From the NCBI RefSeq assembly GCF_009497895.1, contig NZ_CP033116.1, forward strand, positions 434,001-498,000: a stretch of DNA of 64,000 nucleotides, in the 5' to 3' direction. A model generated the notes under the pieces. It was given only the letters and a program-made list of their open reading frames with translations, searched no databases and was not told the origin of the DNA. This document shows positions 43,761-52,425 of this stretch, one piece after another (the stretch's first letter is position 1; the number at the start of each line of letters is the position of its first letter). The stretch is from Halopseudomonas pelagia (lineage in GTDB: Bacteria > Pseudomonadota > Gammaproteobacteria > Pseudomonadales > Pseudomonadaceae). The translations under genes and the position numbers were made by a program.

Positions 43761-45176
43761 TTAAAGTCCGGCATGGGCGGCAATGGCCGTTGCAATGGCC
43801 AGCGCCAATTCTTCCGGTTTACGTTTGACCGAGTAGCGCGTCAGCTCGGGGTGGGCTTCAACGAAGCTGGTGTCAAATACCCCGGAACGAAACTCCTCGT
43901 TGCGCAAAATCTCCTGATAGTAGGCCGTGGTGGTCTTCACACCCTGCAGGCGCATGTCGTCCAGCGCCCGTAGCCCGCGGTCCAGCGCTTCTTCCCAGGT
44001 CAGCGCCCAGACAATCAGCTTCAGGCACATGGAGTCGTAATAGGGCGGAATGCTGTAGCCGGTGTAGATTGCAGTATCCACGCGCACGCCGGGGCCGCCG
44101 GGGGCGTAGTAGCGGGTGATCTTGCCGAACGAGGGCAGAAAGTCGTTTTTCGGGTCTTCAGCATTGATGCGGAACTGGATGGCGAAGCCGCGGTGCTGAA
44201 TGTCTTCCTGCTTGACCGACAGCGGCAAACCAGAGGCAATGCGGATCTGCTCGCGAACGATATCGATACCGGTGATCTGTTCGGTAATGGTGTGCTCAAC
44301 CTGGACGCGGGTGTTCATTTCCATGAAATACACCTCGCCTTCGGCGAGCAGAAACTCCACCGTGCCGGCGTTTTCATAGCCCACCGCCTGCGCAGCCTTG
44401 ACCGCCAGATCACCAATATAGGCGCGTTGTTCGGGGGTCAGCTGCGGGCTGGGGGCGATCTCGATCAGCTTCTGATTACGCCGCTGGATCGAACAGTCAC
44501 GCTCGAACAGATGCACGGTGTTGCCGTGGCTGTCGGCGAGAATCTGCGCTTCGATATGCTTGGGATTGACGATGCATTTTTCCAGAAACACGTCGGCCGA
44601 ACCGAAGGCCTTGGTCGCTTCGGAAATAACCCGTGGCCAGGCCTGCTCCAGCTCGGCGCGGCTGTTACAGCGACGAATACCCCGACCACCGCCACCCGAG
44701 GTGGCCTTGAGCATGATCGGGTAGCCGACGCGTTCGGCTTCGCTCAGGGCTTCGGCAAGATCGGCCAGGTTGCCATCGGTACCCGGTGTCACGGGTACGC
44801 CAGCCCTGATCATGCTGCGCCGGGCTTCGGTTTTGTCGCCCATGCCGCGGATGACATCACCACTGGGGCCAATAAACTTGATGCCGCGTTCGGCGCAAAT
44901 GTCGGCCAGCTCGGCATTTTCGGAAAGAAAACCATAGCCTGGGTGCAGCGCGTCACAGCCGGTTTGCACCGCCAGATTGACCAGTTGCCGGGCATTCAGA
45001 TAGCCCGCTAGGGGCTCACTGCCCAGGTTATAAGACTCGTCTGCACGTTTGACATGCAGCGCGTAACGGTCGGCTTCGGAGTAGATAGCCACGGAACGAA
45101 TGCCCATCTCCGCGCAAGCGCGAACTATTCGTACGGCAATTTCTCCGCGGTTGGCGATAAGAATCTTCTTGATCAC
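43761..45176 (-). CDS. pycA: Pyruvate carboxylase subunit A (biotin carboxylase)
   Basis: ATP-grasp biotin carboxylase of 471 residues from GTG 45176, which has AGAGGAC upstream and gives the family start VIKKILIANRGEIAVRIVRAC. Motifs are HPGYGFLSENAELA, the ATP loop TSGGGGRGIRR, FLEKCIVNPKHIE and the active-site EMNTRVQVEH. It carboxylates the biotin carried on PycB. It is the first gene of the leftward pycAB operon, divergent from a LysR regulator with a 20-bp palindrome between them. Confidence 0.96.
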   Translation of the reverse strand: MIKKILIANRGEIAVRIVRACAEMGIRSVAIYSEADRYALHVKRADESYNLGSEPLAGYLNARQLVNLAVQTGCDALHPGYGFLSENAELADICAERGIKFIGPSGDVIRGMGDKTEARRSMIRAGVPVTPGTDGNLADLAEALSEAERVGYPIMLKATSGGGGRGIRRCNSRAELEQAWPRVISEATKAFGSADVFLEKCIVNPKHIEAQILADSHGNTVHLFERDCSIQRRNQKLIEIAPSPQLTPEQRAYIGDLAVKAAQAVGYENAGTVEFLLAEGEVYFMEMNTRVQVEHTITEQITGIDIVREQIRIASGLPLSVKQEDIQHRGFAIQFRINAEDPKNDFLPSFGKITRYYAPGGPGVRVDTAIYTGYSIPPYYDSMCLKLIVWALTWEEALDRGLRALDDMRLQGVKTTTAYYQEILRNEEFRSGVFDTSFVEAHPELTRYSVKRKPEELALAIATAIAAHAGL

Positions 45177-45259
45177 GTCCGCTGTCCTCTTGGTGGTGAT
45201 CGGTAGGTTTAACCTACGCCTGCACGGCGTCGATGAAAAATGAATAATAATGAGCTTGA

Positions 45260-45279
45260 GTATAAGTAATAACTTATAC
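45260..45279. promoter_or_regulatory. Perfect palindrome between pycA and lysR (candidate LysR operator)
   Basis: GTATAAGT AATA ACTTATAC: 8-bp arms around a 4-base centre, containing a T-N11-A-type LysR box, in the 149-base divergent promoter region. It is the only long palindrome there and the obvious candidate for binding by the adjacent LysR protein. Confidence 0.65.
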
Positions 45280-45325
45280 ATCCTGACGGCAGATGCATTT
45301 TAGTCTTCTTTAAGGGTAGTCCAGC

Positions 45326-46267
45326 ATGCGCAAATCCCTCTATCGGTTGACCCTGCGGCAGATGCAGGTGTTCCAGGCGGTATGCCGGAGCCTGTCCTAC
45401 AGCCGGGCAGCGGAAGAGATGTCGCTGACTCAATCGGCGGTGAGTCAGCAGATTCGTCAGTTGGAGGAACTGGTCGGGCAGGGGTTGTTCGAGTATGTCG
45501 GCAAGAAGCTGTATATGACTGAAGCGGCTGACAGCCTGCTGCAGGCCAGTGGCGATATATTTGCCCGCCTGGACAGTCTGGACATGAGCCTGAGCACCTT
45601 GCAGGGCAGTCTTCAGGGCGAGTTGCGGTTGGCGGTGGTGAGTAGCATTCAATACCTGACGCCGCATCTGTTGGCGGAATTTCGCCAGCGCTTTCCCCAG
45701 GTCAGTTTCCGCCTGGAAGTCACCCGGCGTTCACAGGTCATCCAGCGGTTACAGGACAATCAGGACGATATCGTGCTTATGGGTCTGGTGCCGGAGGATC
45801 GGGCGCTGGAATTCTTCCCGTTCCTCAACAACGCCATTATTGCCGTGGCTGCGCCCAGTCATCCCCTGGCCAATCAACTTTCACTGGCGCTGGCGGAGCT
45901 GGAAACCCAGTGCGTGCTGCAGCGTGAGCCCGGCTCGGGCACACGCAAGGCCTGCGATGATTTCTTCGTCCAGCGCCGGGTGCATTTACAGCACACCATG
46001 CAAATGGGCTCGGGCGAAAGCATGGTGCAGGGCGCCGCAGCCGGGTTGGGCATCGCCTTGGTCTCGGAGCATTCGGCAGCGGCGTTCTTGCGCAATGGCG
46101 ACCTGGTACGTCTGGATTTCACTGAGTTGCCGCTGTATCGCAGCTGGTGTGCGGTGCATGCCCGCGGCAAGCGCATGACTCCGGTCGCCGAAGCCTTTCT
46201 GGCTTATTTGCGTGAAGAGCGGGCGGCCATCAAGCGCATTGCTAGCCGGTTCACTCTGAAGAACTAG
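45326..46267 (+). CDS. LysR-family transcriptional regulator next to pycA
   Basis: 313 residues. The winged HTH is at about 8-66 (LRQMQVFQAVCRSLSYSRAAEEMSLTQSAVSQQIRQLE, in parts) and the effector-binding domain at about 95-300. It is divergent from pycA, the arrangement also found in P. aeruginosa as I recall, and so probably regulates pycAB. The effector is unknown; a central metabolite is a reasonable guess. Confidence 0.93.
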   Translation: MRKSLYRLTLRQMQVFQAVCRSLSYSRAAEEMSLTQSAVSQQIRQLEELVGQGLFEYVGKKLYMTEAADSLLQASGDIFARLDSLDMSLSTLQGSLQGELRLAVVSSIQYLTPHLLAEFRQRFPQVSFRLEVTRRSQVIQRLQDNQDDIVLMGLVPEDRALEFFPFLNNAIIAVAAPSHPLANQLSLALAELETQCVLQREPGSGTRKACDDFFVQRRVHLQHTMQMGSGESMVQGAAAGLGIALVSEHSAAAFLRNGDLVRLDFTELPLYRSWCAVHARGKRMTPVAEAFLAYLREERAAIKRIASRFTLKN

Positions 46268-46296
46268 GTTGAATGCAAAAGGTACAATTACCTAAC

Positions 46297-46315
46297 GCCA
46301 TTGCGAATCATTATC
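46297..46315. promoter_or_regulatory. Fur box upstream of the ECF sigma gene
   Basis: The 19-mer ending AATCATTATC matches the Fur consensus at 14 of 19 positions, 46 bases before the ECF sigma start. Iron repression of the sigma gene by Fur is the usual scheme for FecI-type factors. Confidence 0.65.
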
Positions 46316-46361
46316 GTTAGCAGTAGTATCCGTGTCTCAGTTTTTGATGTGAGCCACGACC

Positions 46362-46862
46362 ATGCTGTCAGCGGCAGAGCCTGCTCTGGACCGACTTTAC
46401 GCGCACCACAGCCAGTGGCTGAGGGCTGTGATGTACCGTCGCGTGGGTTGCAGGGAGACCTCGGCTGATCTGGTGCAGGATGTTTTCCTGCGCTTGCTAG
46501 GCCGGGCGAGTCTGCCCATTCTGGAAGAACCCCGCGCTTACCTGGCGCGTATCGCCCATGGTCTTATGGTCGATTGCAGACGTAGACAAGCATTGGAGCG
46601 TGCCTGGCTGGACAAGCTCGCCTCGTTGCCAGAGGCCGACATGCCTTCACCCGAAGAACACCTGCAGATTGTCGAGGCGCTGGCGCGGATCGACGCCTTG
46701 CTCGACGGGCTCAACCCCCGGGTGCGTCGAGTATTTCTGCTGTCGCGGCTGGAGGGCAAAAGTTACCCGCAGATAGCCGAGCAGCTCAGCGTATCGCTGA
46801 GTACGGTGGAAAAGGACATGGCCCAGGCGCTGCGCCACTGTTATTGCGTTCTGATGGGATAA
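46362..46862 (+). CDS. FecI-type ECF RNA polymerase sigma factor
   Basis: 166-residue sigma factor of the iron-starvation group. Region 2 includes ADLVQDVFLRLLGR (about 35-48) and region 4 includes YPQIAEQLSVSLSTVEKDMAQAL (about 134-156). Such factors transcribe siderophore-receptor genes when an outer-membrane signal is relayed by a FecR partner. Here a Fur box precedes it, and a shortened FecR gene follows after 4 bases, then two receptor genes. Confidence 0.93.
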   Translation: MLSAAEPALDRLYAHHSQWLRAVMYRRVGCRETSADLVQDVFLRLLGRASLPILEEPRAYLARIAHGLMVDCRRRQALERAWLDKLASLPEADMPSPEEHLQIVEALARIDALLDGLNPRVRRVFLLSRLEGKSYPQIAEQLSVSLSTVEKDMAQALRHCYCVLMG

Positions 46863-46866
46863 ACCG

Positions 46867-47142
46867 ATGAGCAATACCAGCGAACCCCTTGAGATCTCCG
46901 AGCCCGTGCTGGAGCGGGCGATTGCCTGGGCCGTTGCCTTGGGCGCGGAGGCGGGGGATGAAAATATTCGCCATGCGTTCGACCAGTGGCTGCGCGCTCA
47001 CCCGATGCACCGCCTGGCCTGGCAGCGACTGCAGGTAGTTGAAAGCGAGTTTAGCGGATTGGCCTCCGAGAGGGCGGAAACCTCGCGGACTTCGGCCTGG
47101 CGCAATTTATTTTTACGGGTTTGCGTCACCCACTCGGCATAG
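46867..47142 (+). CDS. FecR-type sigma regulator reduced to its N-terminal domain
   Basis: A 91-residue product, against about 320 for a full FecR. Residues 10-75 match the cytoplasmic DUF4880 domain (VLERAIAWAVALGAEAGDENIRHAFDQWLRAHPMHRLAW, in parts), which binds the sigma factor. The membrane helix and the periplasmic domain that would contact a receptor are missing, and the last residues (LFLRVCVTHSA) look like translated promoter DNA. In E. coli the N-terminal part of FecR alone is known to activate FecI, so this could be a constitutive pro-sigma peptide and not dead. No remaining FecR sequence is found in other frames before the receptor gene. Confidence 0.8.
   Translation: MSNTSEPLEISEPVLERAIAWAVALGAEAGDENIRHAFDQWLRAHPMHRLAWQRLQVVESEFSGLASERAETSRTSAWRNLFLRVCVTHSA
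47105..47127 (+). promoter_or_regulatory. Possible ECF-type promoter of the first receptor gene
   Basis: An AT-rich block (ATTTATTTTT) followed by GCGTC, reminiscent of iron-starvation sigma promoters with a CGT-containing -10. It lies inside the 3' end of the shortened fecR gene and 47 bases before the receptor ATG. The match is by eye and weak. Confidence 0.3.
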
Positions 47143-47173
47143 AGGTATTCACTTCATTGCCAAGGTCAGATTC

Positions 47174-49372
47174 ATGTCCCATTCCCTGCGTTTATCCAGT
47201 CCTGCCATCCGTCGCTCGCTATTGTCCCTCAGCATCAGTCTCGCCGTCGCAGGCATCTCACCGGTCTCGGCTCAGAGTGCCACAGAAGCATCAACGCAGA
47301 ATGATGAAAGCATAACGCTTGAGGCGGTCACGGTTACGGCGAAGGCGGGCAGAACCCCCACTACCGAAGGCACCGAATCCTACACCACCGATTCGATGAA
47401 TACCGCCACCCGGCTCTCGCTACCCATTCGCCAAACACCCCAGTCGGTCTCGGTGGTCACCCGCCAGGTAATCGATGACATGGCGCTGGAGTCGATTACG
47501 GACGTGGTGAACATGACCACCGGTGTGTCCAGCAAGGCGTTTGACAGTTCGCGCAGCGGATTTTCCGCGCGCGGGTTTGATATTACCAATCTGCAGATCG
47601 ACGGCGTGCCGACGACCTGGACCAGCGGTTGGGCTGCGGGTGAAACCGAGATGGATACAGTTCTATATGACCGGGTGGAGATCGTCCGCGGCGCGACCGG
47701 CCTGGTCACCGGAGCCGGCAACCCGTCGGCAGCGATCAACCTGGTACGCAAGCGTGCCGACAGTGACCAGCTCACAGGATTTGTCAGTGGTCAGGCGGGC
47801 TCATGGGATCGTTACCAGGGCACCTTCGACGTGGCTGATGCGCTGAATCAAAGCGGCACGATCCGCGGCCGGGTAGTCGGCAGTTATCTGCAGCAGGACT
47901 CCTATATAGATCTGCTGGAAACGGAAAAATCGGTACTCTTCGGTACGCTTGGGATCGATCTTACCGAGCGGACCCTGCTTAATCTGGGCGCAAGTTACCA
48001 GGAGAACAGCCCGACCGGTTCGATGTGGGGTGGTTTGCCGACCTGGTTCAGCGACGGTACGCGCACCGACTGGAGTCGGTCGAAAACCAACGGCACCGAT
48101 TGGTCGGAATGGGCTTCCGAGCACACGACATATTATGCCAACCTCGAGCACGTATTTGATTCCGGGGTGAAGTTATACGCGGCCTACACCCGCAGCATCA
48201 ACGAGGGTGATCTGCGCCTGCTCTGGCTGTCCGGCGCACCTGACAAGACAACCGGGCTGGGCATGAGTGGCGGCGCCAGCTGGTACGACGTCAGGCGCGA
48301 ACAGGACACCCTGGACCTCTACGTCAACACTCCCTTCCGCTTTGCCGGTCGTGAACACGAGTTCACCGTCGGGCTCATGCATAGCCAGCAGGAGCTGGTA
48401 ACTGACAACCGCCCGCGACTGGGGACATCACCGACGGGTAACTACTACGAGTGGGACGGTTCCCACCCCGAGCCGCAATGGGGTCCCTCCAGCACCTATA
48501 CCACCCAGGATATCGACCAGCTGGGTGCTTACGCAGTCGCACGCCTGCAACTGGCTGACCCCCTGCAACTGATCATTGGTAGCCGCATAAGCAACTGGGA
48601 CACCAACGGCAGGAAATGGGATGGCGAGCTGTATGAGTTTGATCACGACAGGGAACTGACACCTTATGCCGGCCTGATCTACGACATCAACGATCAGCAT
48701 TCAGCCTATGTCAGTTACTCGGAGATTTTCAATCCGCAGGAATATCAGGACCGCAACGGCGATTTCCTGGAGCCGCTCGAGGGCCAGAACTACGAAGCCG
48801 GGGTCAAGGGTGAGTACTTTGCCGGCCGCTTGAACGCCTCGCTCGCCTTGTTCCGCATAGAGCAGGACAACCTCGCCCAGCCGGACGTCGGAGCGGTTGT
48901 GCCTGGTGGAATAGCTCAGGCGTACTACCCCGCGCAAGGGACCACCAGCGATGGTTATGAGATCGAGCTTTCCGGCGCGCTGTCCGACAACTGGAACCTG
49001 TTGTTTGGCTGGGCCCAGTTCAGTGCCAAGGACGCCGACGGAGAGCCGGTGAATACGAGGTTCCCGCGACGCACGGCGAATGTCTTCAGTACCTACCGTC
49101 TTGACCGGCTGACCCTGGGCGGCGGTGTCAACTGGGAGGATGGCAACTACACAGTGGCGACCAATCCGCTGGGCGAGAAGGAAAAGCTCGAGCAGCCATC
49201 CTACGCCCTGGTCAATGTCATGGCCCGCTACCAGCTCAGCGACGCCCTCAGTGCCCAGTTGAATATCGATAACCTGCTCGACAAGAAGTATTACAGCCAG
49301 ATCGGCTTCTATAGCCAGTACGCCTATGGCGAGCCGCGTAACGGCAAGCTCACCCTCAAGTACAGCTTTTGA
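47174..49372 (+). CDS. TonB-dependent siderophore receptor 1
   Basis: Outer-membrane ferri-siderophore receptor of 732 residues from ATG 47174. A signal peptide covers about 1-33 and the TonB box EAVTVTA is near 50-56. The plug domain (about 65-200) includes TPQSVSVVTRQVIDD and RVEIVRGATGLVTGAGNPSAAINLVRKRA, a FhuE/FpvA-type signature. A 22-strand beta barrel follows, ending in F (LTLKYSF). The TonB box comes straight after the signal peptide, so there is no N-terminal signalling (STN) domain. The ligand is unknown; hydroxamate-type siderophores are common for this group. Confidence 0.93.
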   Translation: MSHSLRLSSPAIRRSLLSLSISLAVAGISPVSAQSATEASTQNDESITLEAVTVTAKAGRTPTTEGTESYTTDSMNTATRLSLPIRQTPQSVSVVTRQVIDDMALESITDVVNMTTGVSSKAFDSSRSGFSARGFDITNLQIDGVPTTWTSGWAAGETEMDTVLYDRVEIVRGATGLVTGAGNPSAAINLVRKRADSDQLTGFVSGQAGSWDRYQGTFDVADALNQSGTIRGRVVGSYLQQDSYIDLLETEKSVLFGTLGIDLTERTLLNLGASYQENSPTGSMWGGLPTWFSDGTRTDWSRSKTNGTDWSEWASEHTTYYANLEHVFDSGVKLYAAYTRSINEGDLRLLWLSGAPDKTTGLGMSGGASWYDVRREQDTLDLYVNTPFRFAGREHEFTVGLMHSQQELVTDNRPRLGTSPTGNYYEWDGSHPEPQWGPSSTYTTQDIDQLGAYAVARLQLADPLQLIIGSRISNWDTNGRKWDGELYEFDHDRELTPYAGLIYDINDQHSAYVSYSEIFNPQEYQDRNGDFLEPLEGQNYEAGVKGEYFAGRLNASLALFRIEQDNLAQPDVGAVVPGGIAQAYYPAQGTTSDGYEIELSGALSDNWNLLFGWAQFSAKDADGEPVNTRFPRRTANVFSTYRLDRLTLGGGVNWEDGNYTVATNPLGEKEKLEQPSYALVNVMARYQLSDALSAQLNIDNLLDKKYYSQIGFYSQYAYGEPRNGKLTLKYSF

Positions 49373-49389
49373 CCCAACCCAATACCACA

Positions 49390-49409
49390 GGGCCGGAGTA
49401 GTTCGGCCC
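49390..49409 (+). promoter_or_regulatory. Hairpin between the two receptor genes
   Basis: GGGCCG, 8-base loop, CGGCCC, 17 bases after the first receptor stop; an alternative larger pairing (CCACAGG 49385-49391 with CCTGTGG 49415-49421) would sequester nearby bases. There is no T run. It could limit read-through or modulate expression of receptor 2. Confidence 0.4.
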
Positions 49410-49437
49410 GACAACCTGTGGAACAAGGAGATTTCCC

Positions 49438-51600
49438 ATGTTGCAGCGCAAGAAATGGGTACTTACCGCGAGTCTGGTTATAGCCAGTGCCTCGACAACA
49501 GCATTGCGAGCCGAAGAGGCGCCAAGTGCGGGTCAAGGCAACGATGTAACCAATCTTGCACCGGTTACCGTGACCGCCGAGAAAGGCGCGCTCGACGAGA
49601 GCGTGACCGAGAACACCGGCTCCTACACCACCAGCAATATGCGCTCGGCGACCGGGCTCAATCTGGCGCCACGGGAGACACCGCAATCGGTGGCCGTTAT
49701 CACCCGTCAGCAGATGGACGACTTTGCCCTGAATGACGTGGCGGCCGCGTTGAGCCAGACCACCGGCGTCAGCGTCAATCAGGCGGAAAGCGACCGGGTC
49801 TTCCCCTCGGCGCGGGGCTTCCCCATTACCCATGTGCAGATCGACGGCACCCCGGTGGAAGCGCAAAGCAGCGTGGAGGGTGACTTTCTGGCAGATACCG
49901 CGATCTATGACCGGGTGGAAGTGGTGCGCGGTGCGGCGGGTCTATTGAGTGGCGCGGGCAACCCCTCGGCTGCGATCAACCTGGTGCGCAAGCGGCCAAC
50001 CCGGACATTCCAGGGCAGCACTAGTCTGAGTGCCGGTAGCTGGGACAAGTACCGCGCCGAAACCGACCTGTCCGGGCCGCTGACCGAAAACGGCCGCGTA
50101 CGTGGCCGTCTGGTGGCCGCGTACCAGGACAACAAGTCCTATATGGATTTTCTTCACCAGCAACGTGAGGTGCTCTACGGTATCGGCGAGATCGACCTGA
50201 CGGAAAACACCACACTGTCATTTGGCCTGGATTACCAGAACCTGGGTTCTGACGGGACCACCTACGGCGAGCCGGTGCCATTGTTCTTTTCCAACGGGCA
50301 GCGCACCGACTTTTCCCGTTCTACTACCACCGGCACTGACTGGACGGTCTGGGACAAGGAACGCAGCATCTACTTCGCCGACCTGGTGCATCAGTTCGCC
50401 AATGGCTGGAATGCCAAGCTCTCGGTGAGCCATTTGCAGGGTGATTACTTTGGCCGCATGCAGTATCTGTCTGGCTACATCGACCAGGACACCGGCACCG
50501 GCTTCAATAGCTCCCTAAACAGTTTCAGTGTCGACCGTAGCCAGACCGGGGTGAACCTGTTCGCCAGCGGGCCTTTCGAATTCATGGGGCGTGAGCACGA
50601 GCTGATAGTCGGCTGGAACCGCGCCCGGGAGACCAACGACCGGGAATGGTACGACCCGGTGACCCAGCCTGATCCCGGTAGCTTCTATGACTGGGACTAT
50701 CCGCGCCCGGTGTTCAACGAGCAGGCCTCACGCTTTCGCAAGGCTACCACTGACCAGTCCGGCTATTACAGTGCGGCGCGGCTAAGCGTTACCGATGCCT
50801 TTGCCGTGGTCGTGGGGTTCCGGGTCAGCGACTGGGAGCGGGAGGAGTGGGTCAACAAGCAGAAGACTGACGAGTACAGCCATACCGATGAGGTGACCCC
50901 CTACGGCGGCGTCATCTATGACATCAATGAAACCTACTCGCTGTATGCCGGCTACAGCCGAATCTTCAATCCCCAATCCAATCGGGACCTCAGTAACCAG
51001 GTCCTCGCACCCATCGAGGGCACCAGCTATGACGCCGGCATCAAGGCCGTGTTTCTCAATGAACGTGTGAATGCGTCGCTCTCGGTGTTTCGCATCGAAC
51101 AGGACAACGTAGCCGAACCGGACCGCATGATTGATGGCGAGCAGCGCTATCGCCCGCGAGAAGGGGTGGTGTCCAAAGGGTTCGAGGCGGAAGTGTCCGG
51201 CGAAGTCACGCCGCGGGCGCGCCTGTACGCCGGCTATACCCATCGCGAGGCCGAAGACGCCGAAGGTGAGGCAGCGCTGACCTACGAGCCCGAAGACATG
51301 TTCCGGCTATCCGGCACCTACGACCTGCTCGATGGACCCCACCGCACCGTGGTGGGCGGCGCGGTGCGCTGGCAGGGCGATATCTACAAGGAAAATTCCG
51401 GCCCCAATGGCGAAAAGGCAGAACAGGGCAGCTATGCAGTGGTGGACCTGATGGCTCGCCAGGAACTGCTTCCGGGTCTGACCGCCAGCCTGAACCTGAA
51501 TAACCTGCTGGACCGTACTTACTACACCACCTTTATCTATAACGGGGGTTTCTATGGCGCACCGCGCAATGCCGAAGTAAAGCTGCAATATGCGTTCTGA
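49438..51600 (+). CDS. TonB-dependent siderophore receptor 2
   Basis: 720-residue paralogue of the preceding receptor. Signal peptide about 1-25 (ending LRA-EE), TonB box APVTVTA at about 41-47, plug with TPQSVAVITRQQMDD and VVRGAAGLLSGAGNPSAAINLVRKRP, barrel ending in VKLQYAF. Like its neighbour it has no signalling domain. The two share architecture and many plug motifs but differ in extracellular loops, suggesting an old tandem duplication with altered ligand choice. A strong ribosome binding site (AAGGAG) precedes the ATG. Confidence 0.93.
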   Translation: MLQRKKWVLTASLVIASASTTALRAEEAPSAGQGNDVTNLAPVTVTAEKGALDESVTENTGSYTTSNMRSATGLNLAPRETPQSVAVITRQQMDDFALNDVAAALSQTTGVSVNQAESDRVFPSARGFPITHVQIDGTPVEAQSSVEGDFLADTAIYDRVEVVRGAAGLLSGAGNPSAAINLVRKRPTRTFQGSTSLSAGSWDKYRAETDLSGPLTENGRVRGRLVAAYQDNKSYMDFLHQQREVLYGIGEIDLTENTTLSFGLDYQNLGSDGTTYGEPVPLFFSNGQRTDFSRSTTTGTDWTVWDKERSIYFADLVHQFANGWNAKLSVSHLQGDYFGRMQYLSGYIDQDTGTGFNSSLNSFSVDRSQTGVNLFASGPFEFMGREHELIVGWNRARETNDREWYDPVTQPDPGSFYDWDYPRPVFNEQASRFRKATTDQSGYYSAARLSVTDAFAVVVGFRVSDWEREEWVNKQKTDEYSHTDEVTPYGGVIYDINETYSLYAGYSRIFNPQSNRDLSNQVLAPIEGTSYDAGIKAVFLNERVNASLSVFRIEQDNVAEPDRMIDGEQRYRPREGVVSKGFEAEVSGEVTPRARLYAGYTHREAEDAEGEAALTYEPEDMFRLSGTYDLLDGPHRTVVGGAVRWQGDIYKENSGPNGEKAEQGSYAVVDLMARQELLPGLTASLNLNNLLDRTYYTTFIYNGGFYGAPRNAEVKLQYAF

Positions 51601-51633
51601 TAACGGCTAAGGCGGTCAGCTGCCACCGTTTCG

Positions 51634-51828
51634 TCAATGCAGGCGCTGGTGGTTCTGCGGAGTACCGATCAGATCGGGGAAGTCGCACACCAGCGCGTGC
51701 AGCGCCTTGCTTTCCCGATAGTCCTCGATCGCACGGCGGTAGGCCATGCGCTTCTTGTCTTCCTGCTGGCGCCGTTGTTTACGTACGTTGCTGGTAGAGT
51801 CGTCAAGGTTGTCCTGGTCAACAGTCAT
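51634..51828 (-). CDS. PA3496-like small protein (putative envelope integrity family)
   Basis: 64 residues, very hydrophilic. The segment NVRKQRRQQEDKKRMAYRRAIEDYRE at about 14-39 (shown in parts elsewhere) resembles the small pseudomonad family typified by PA3496; the C-terminal extension HALVCDFPDLIGTPQ is not familiar to me. GGAGG lies six bases before the ATG, a strong reason to believe it is translated. It is convergent with receptor 2. Confidence 0.65.
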   Translation of the reverse strand: MTVDQDNLDDSTSNVRKQRRQQEDKKRMAYRRAIEDYRESKALHALVCDFPDLIGTPQNHQRLH

Positions 51829-51954
51829 GCTGCATCCTCCGAAATAGCGGCGGGAGACTCGGGTAGCTCTGAGCGAGAAGCTTCAGATTGTCCCGTTGGC
51901 ATGACAGATGAGTGACAGGAGTGTTGCGTAGCGATGAATTTTCAGAGGTTGCCT

Positions 51955-52332
51955 TTAATGGCGTAAACGCAGCATCGACAAGCGAGCCTGCCAGTTGCCG
52001 TTATTGTGCCGCTGGCAGGCTTCTTCGGTATCAAAACTGACATGTGCTTCGGCCGCAGTAACCGCAATAGCCGCTTCGGTAAAGGCCTTGGAGGTCAGTT
52101 CGTACATGCGTTTGCCTTGGCCAGTCTCCAGCGCGTGGGCCAGACTCGCCTGCGTGTCGAACACCCAGACCACGTGCAGGTTGCCTGGCGACAGATTACG
52201 GTCGCCCTCATGCGTCAGCCAGAGAAAACCGGGAATCTCCAACTTTGCTGCCTCGCACGCCTGGGTCAGGCTTCTTACCAGACGTTGTTCGGCTTGGGGG
52301 CTGGTATCGGTAGATCTGTTCAAGGGGCTCAC
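51955..52332 (-). CDS. Conserved hypothetical protein
   Basis: 125 residues if started at GTG 52332 (VSPLNRSTDTSPQAEQRLV); the open frame continues upstream but would then run into the divergent cdaR gene. The product looks cytoplasmic. It has the motifs LVRSLTQACEAAKLEIPGFLWLTHEG and VVWVFDTQASLAHAL, which I recall from small unnamed Pseudomonas proteins, but I cannot give a function. There is no strong ribosome binding site, so the start is uncertain. Confidence 0.65.
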   Translation of the reverse strand: MSPLNRSTDTSPQAEQRLVRSLTQACEAAKLEIPGFLWLTHEGDRNLSPGNLHVVWVFDTQASLAHALETGQGKRMYELTSKAFTEAAIAVTAAEAHVSFDTEEACQRHNNGNWQARLSMLRLRH

Positions 52333-52425
52333 TTTTAAATCAGTTGCGGTACCTATCAGACCACTATCCGCTGAAAAAGTTTGTTCAGCGCTGCTATGCT
52401 CCGAAACCTGAGCGGAGAGCCCTAG

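Noticed and set aside
46269..46288. TTGAAT and TACAAT as a promoter for the ECF sigma gene
   Set aside because: The spacing is only 8 bases, too short for a sigma-70 promoter.
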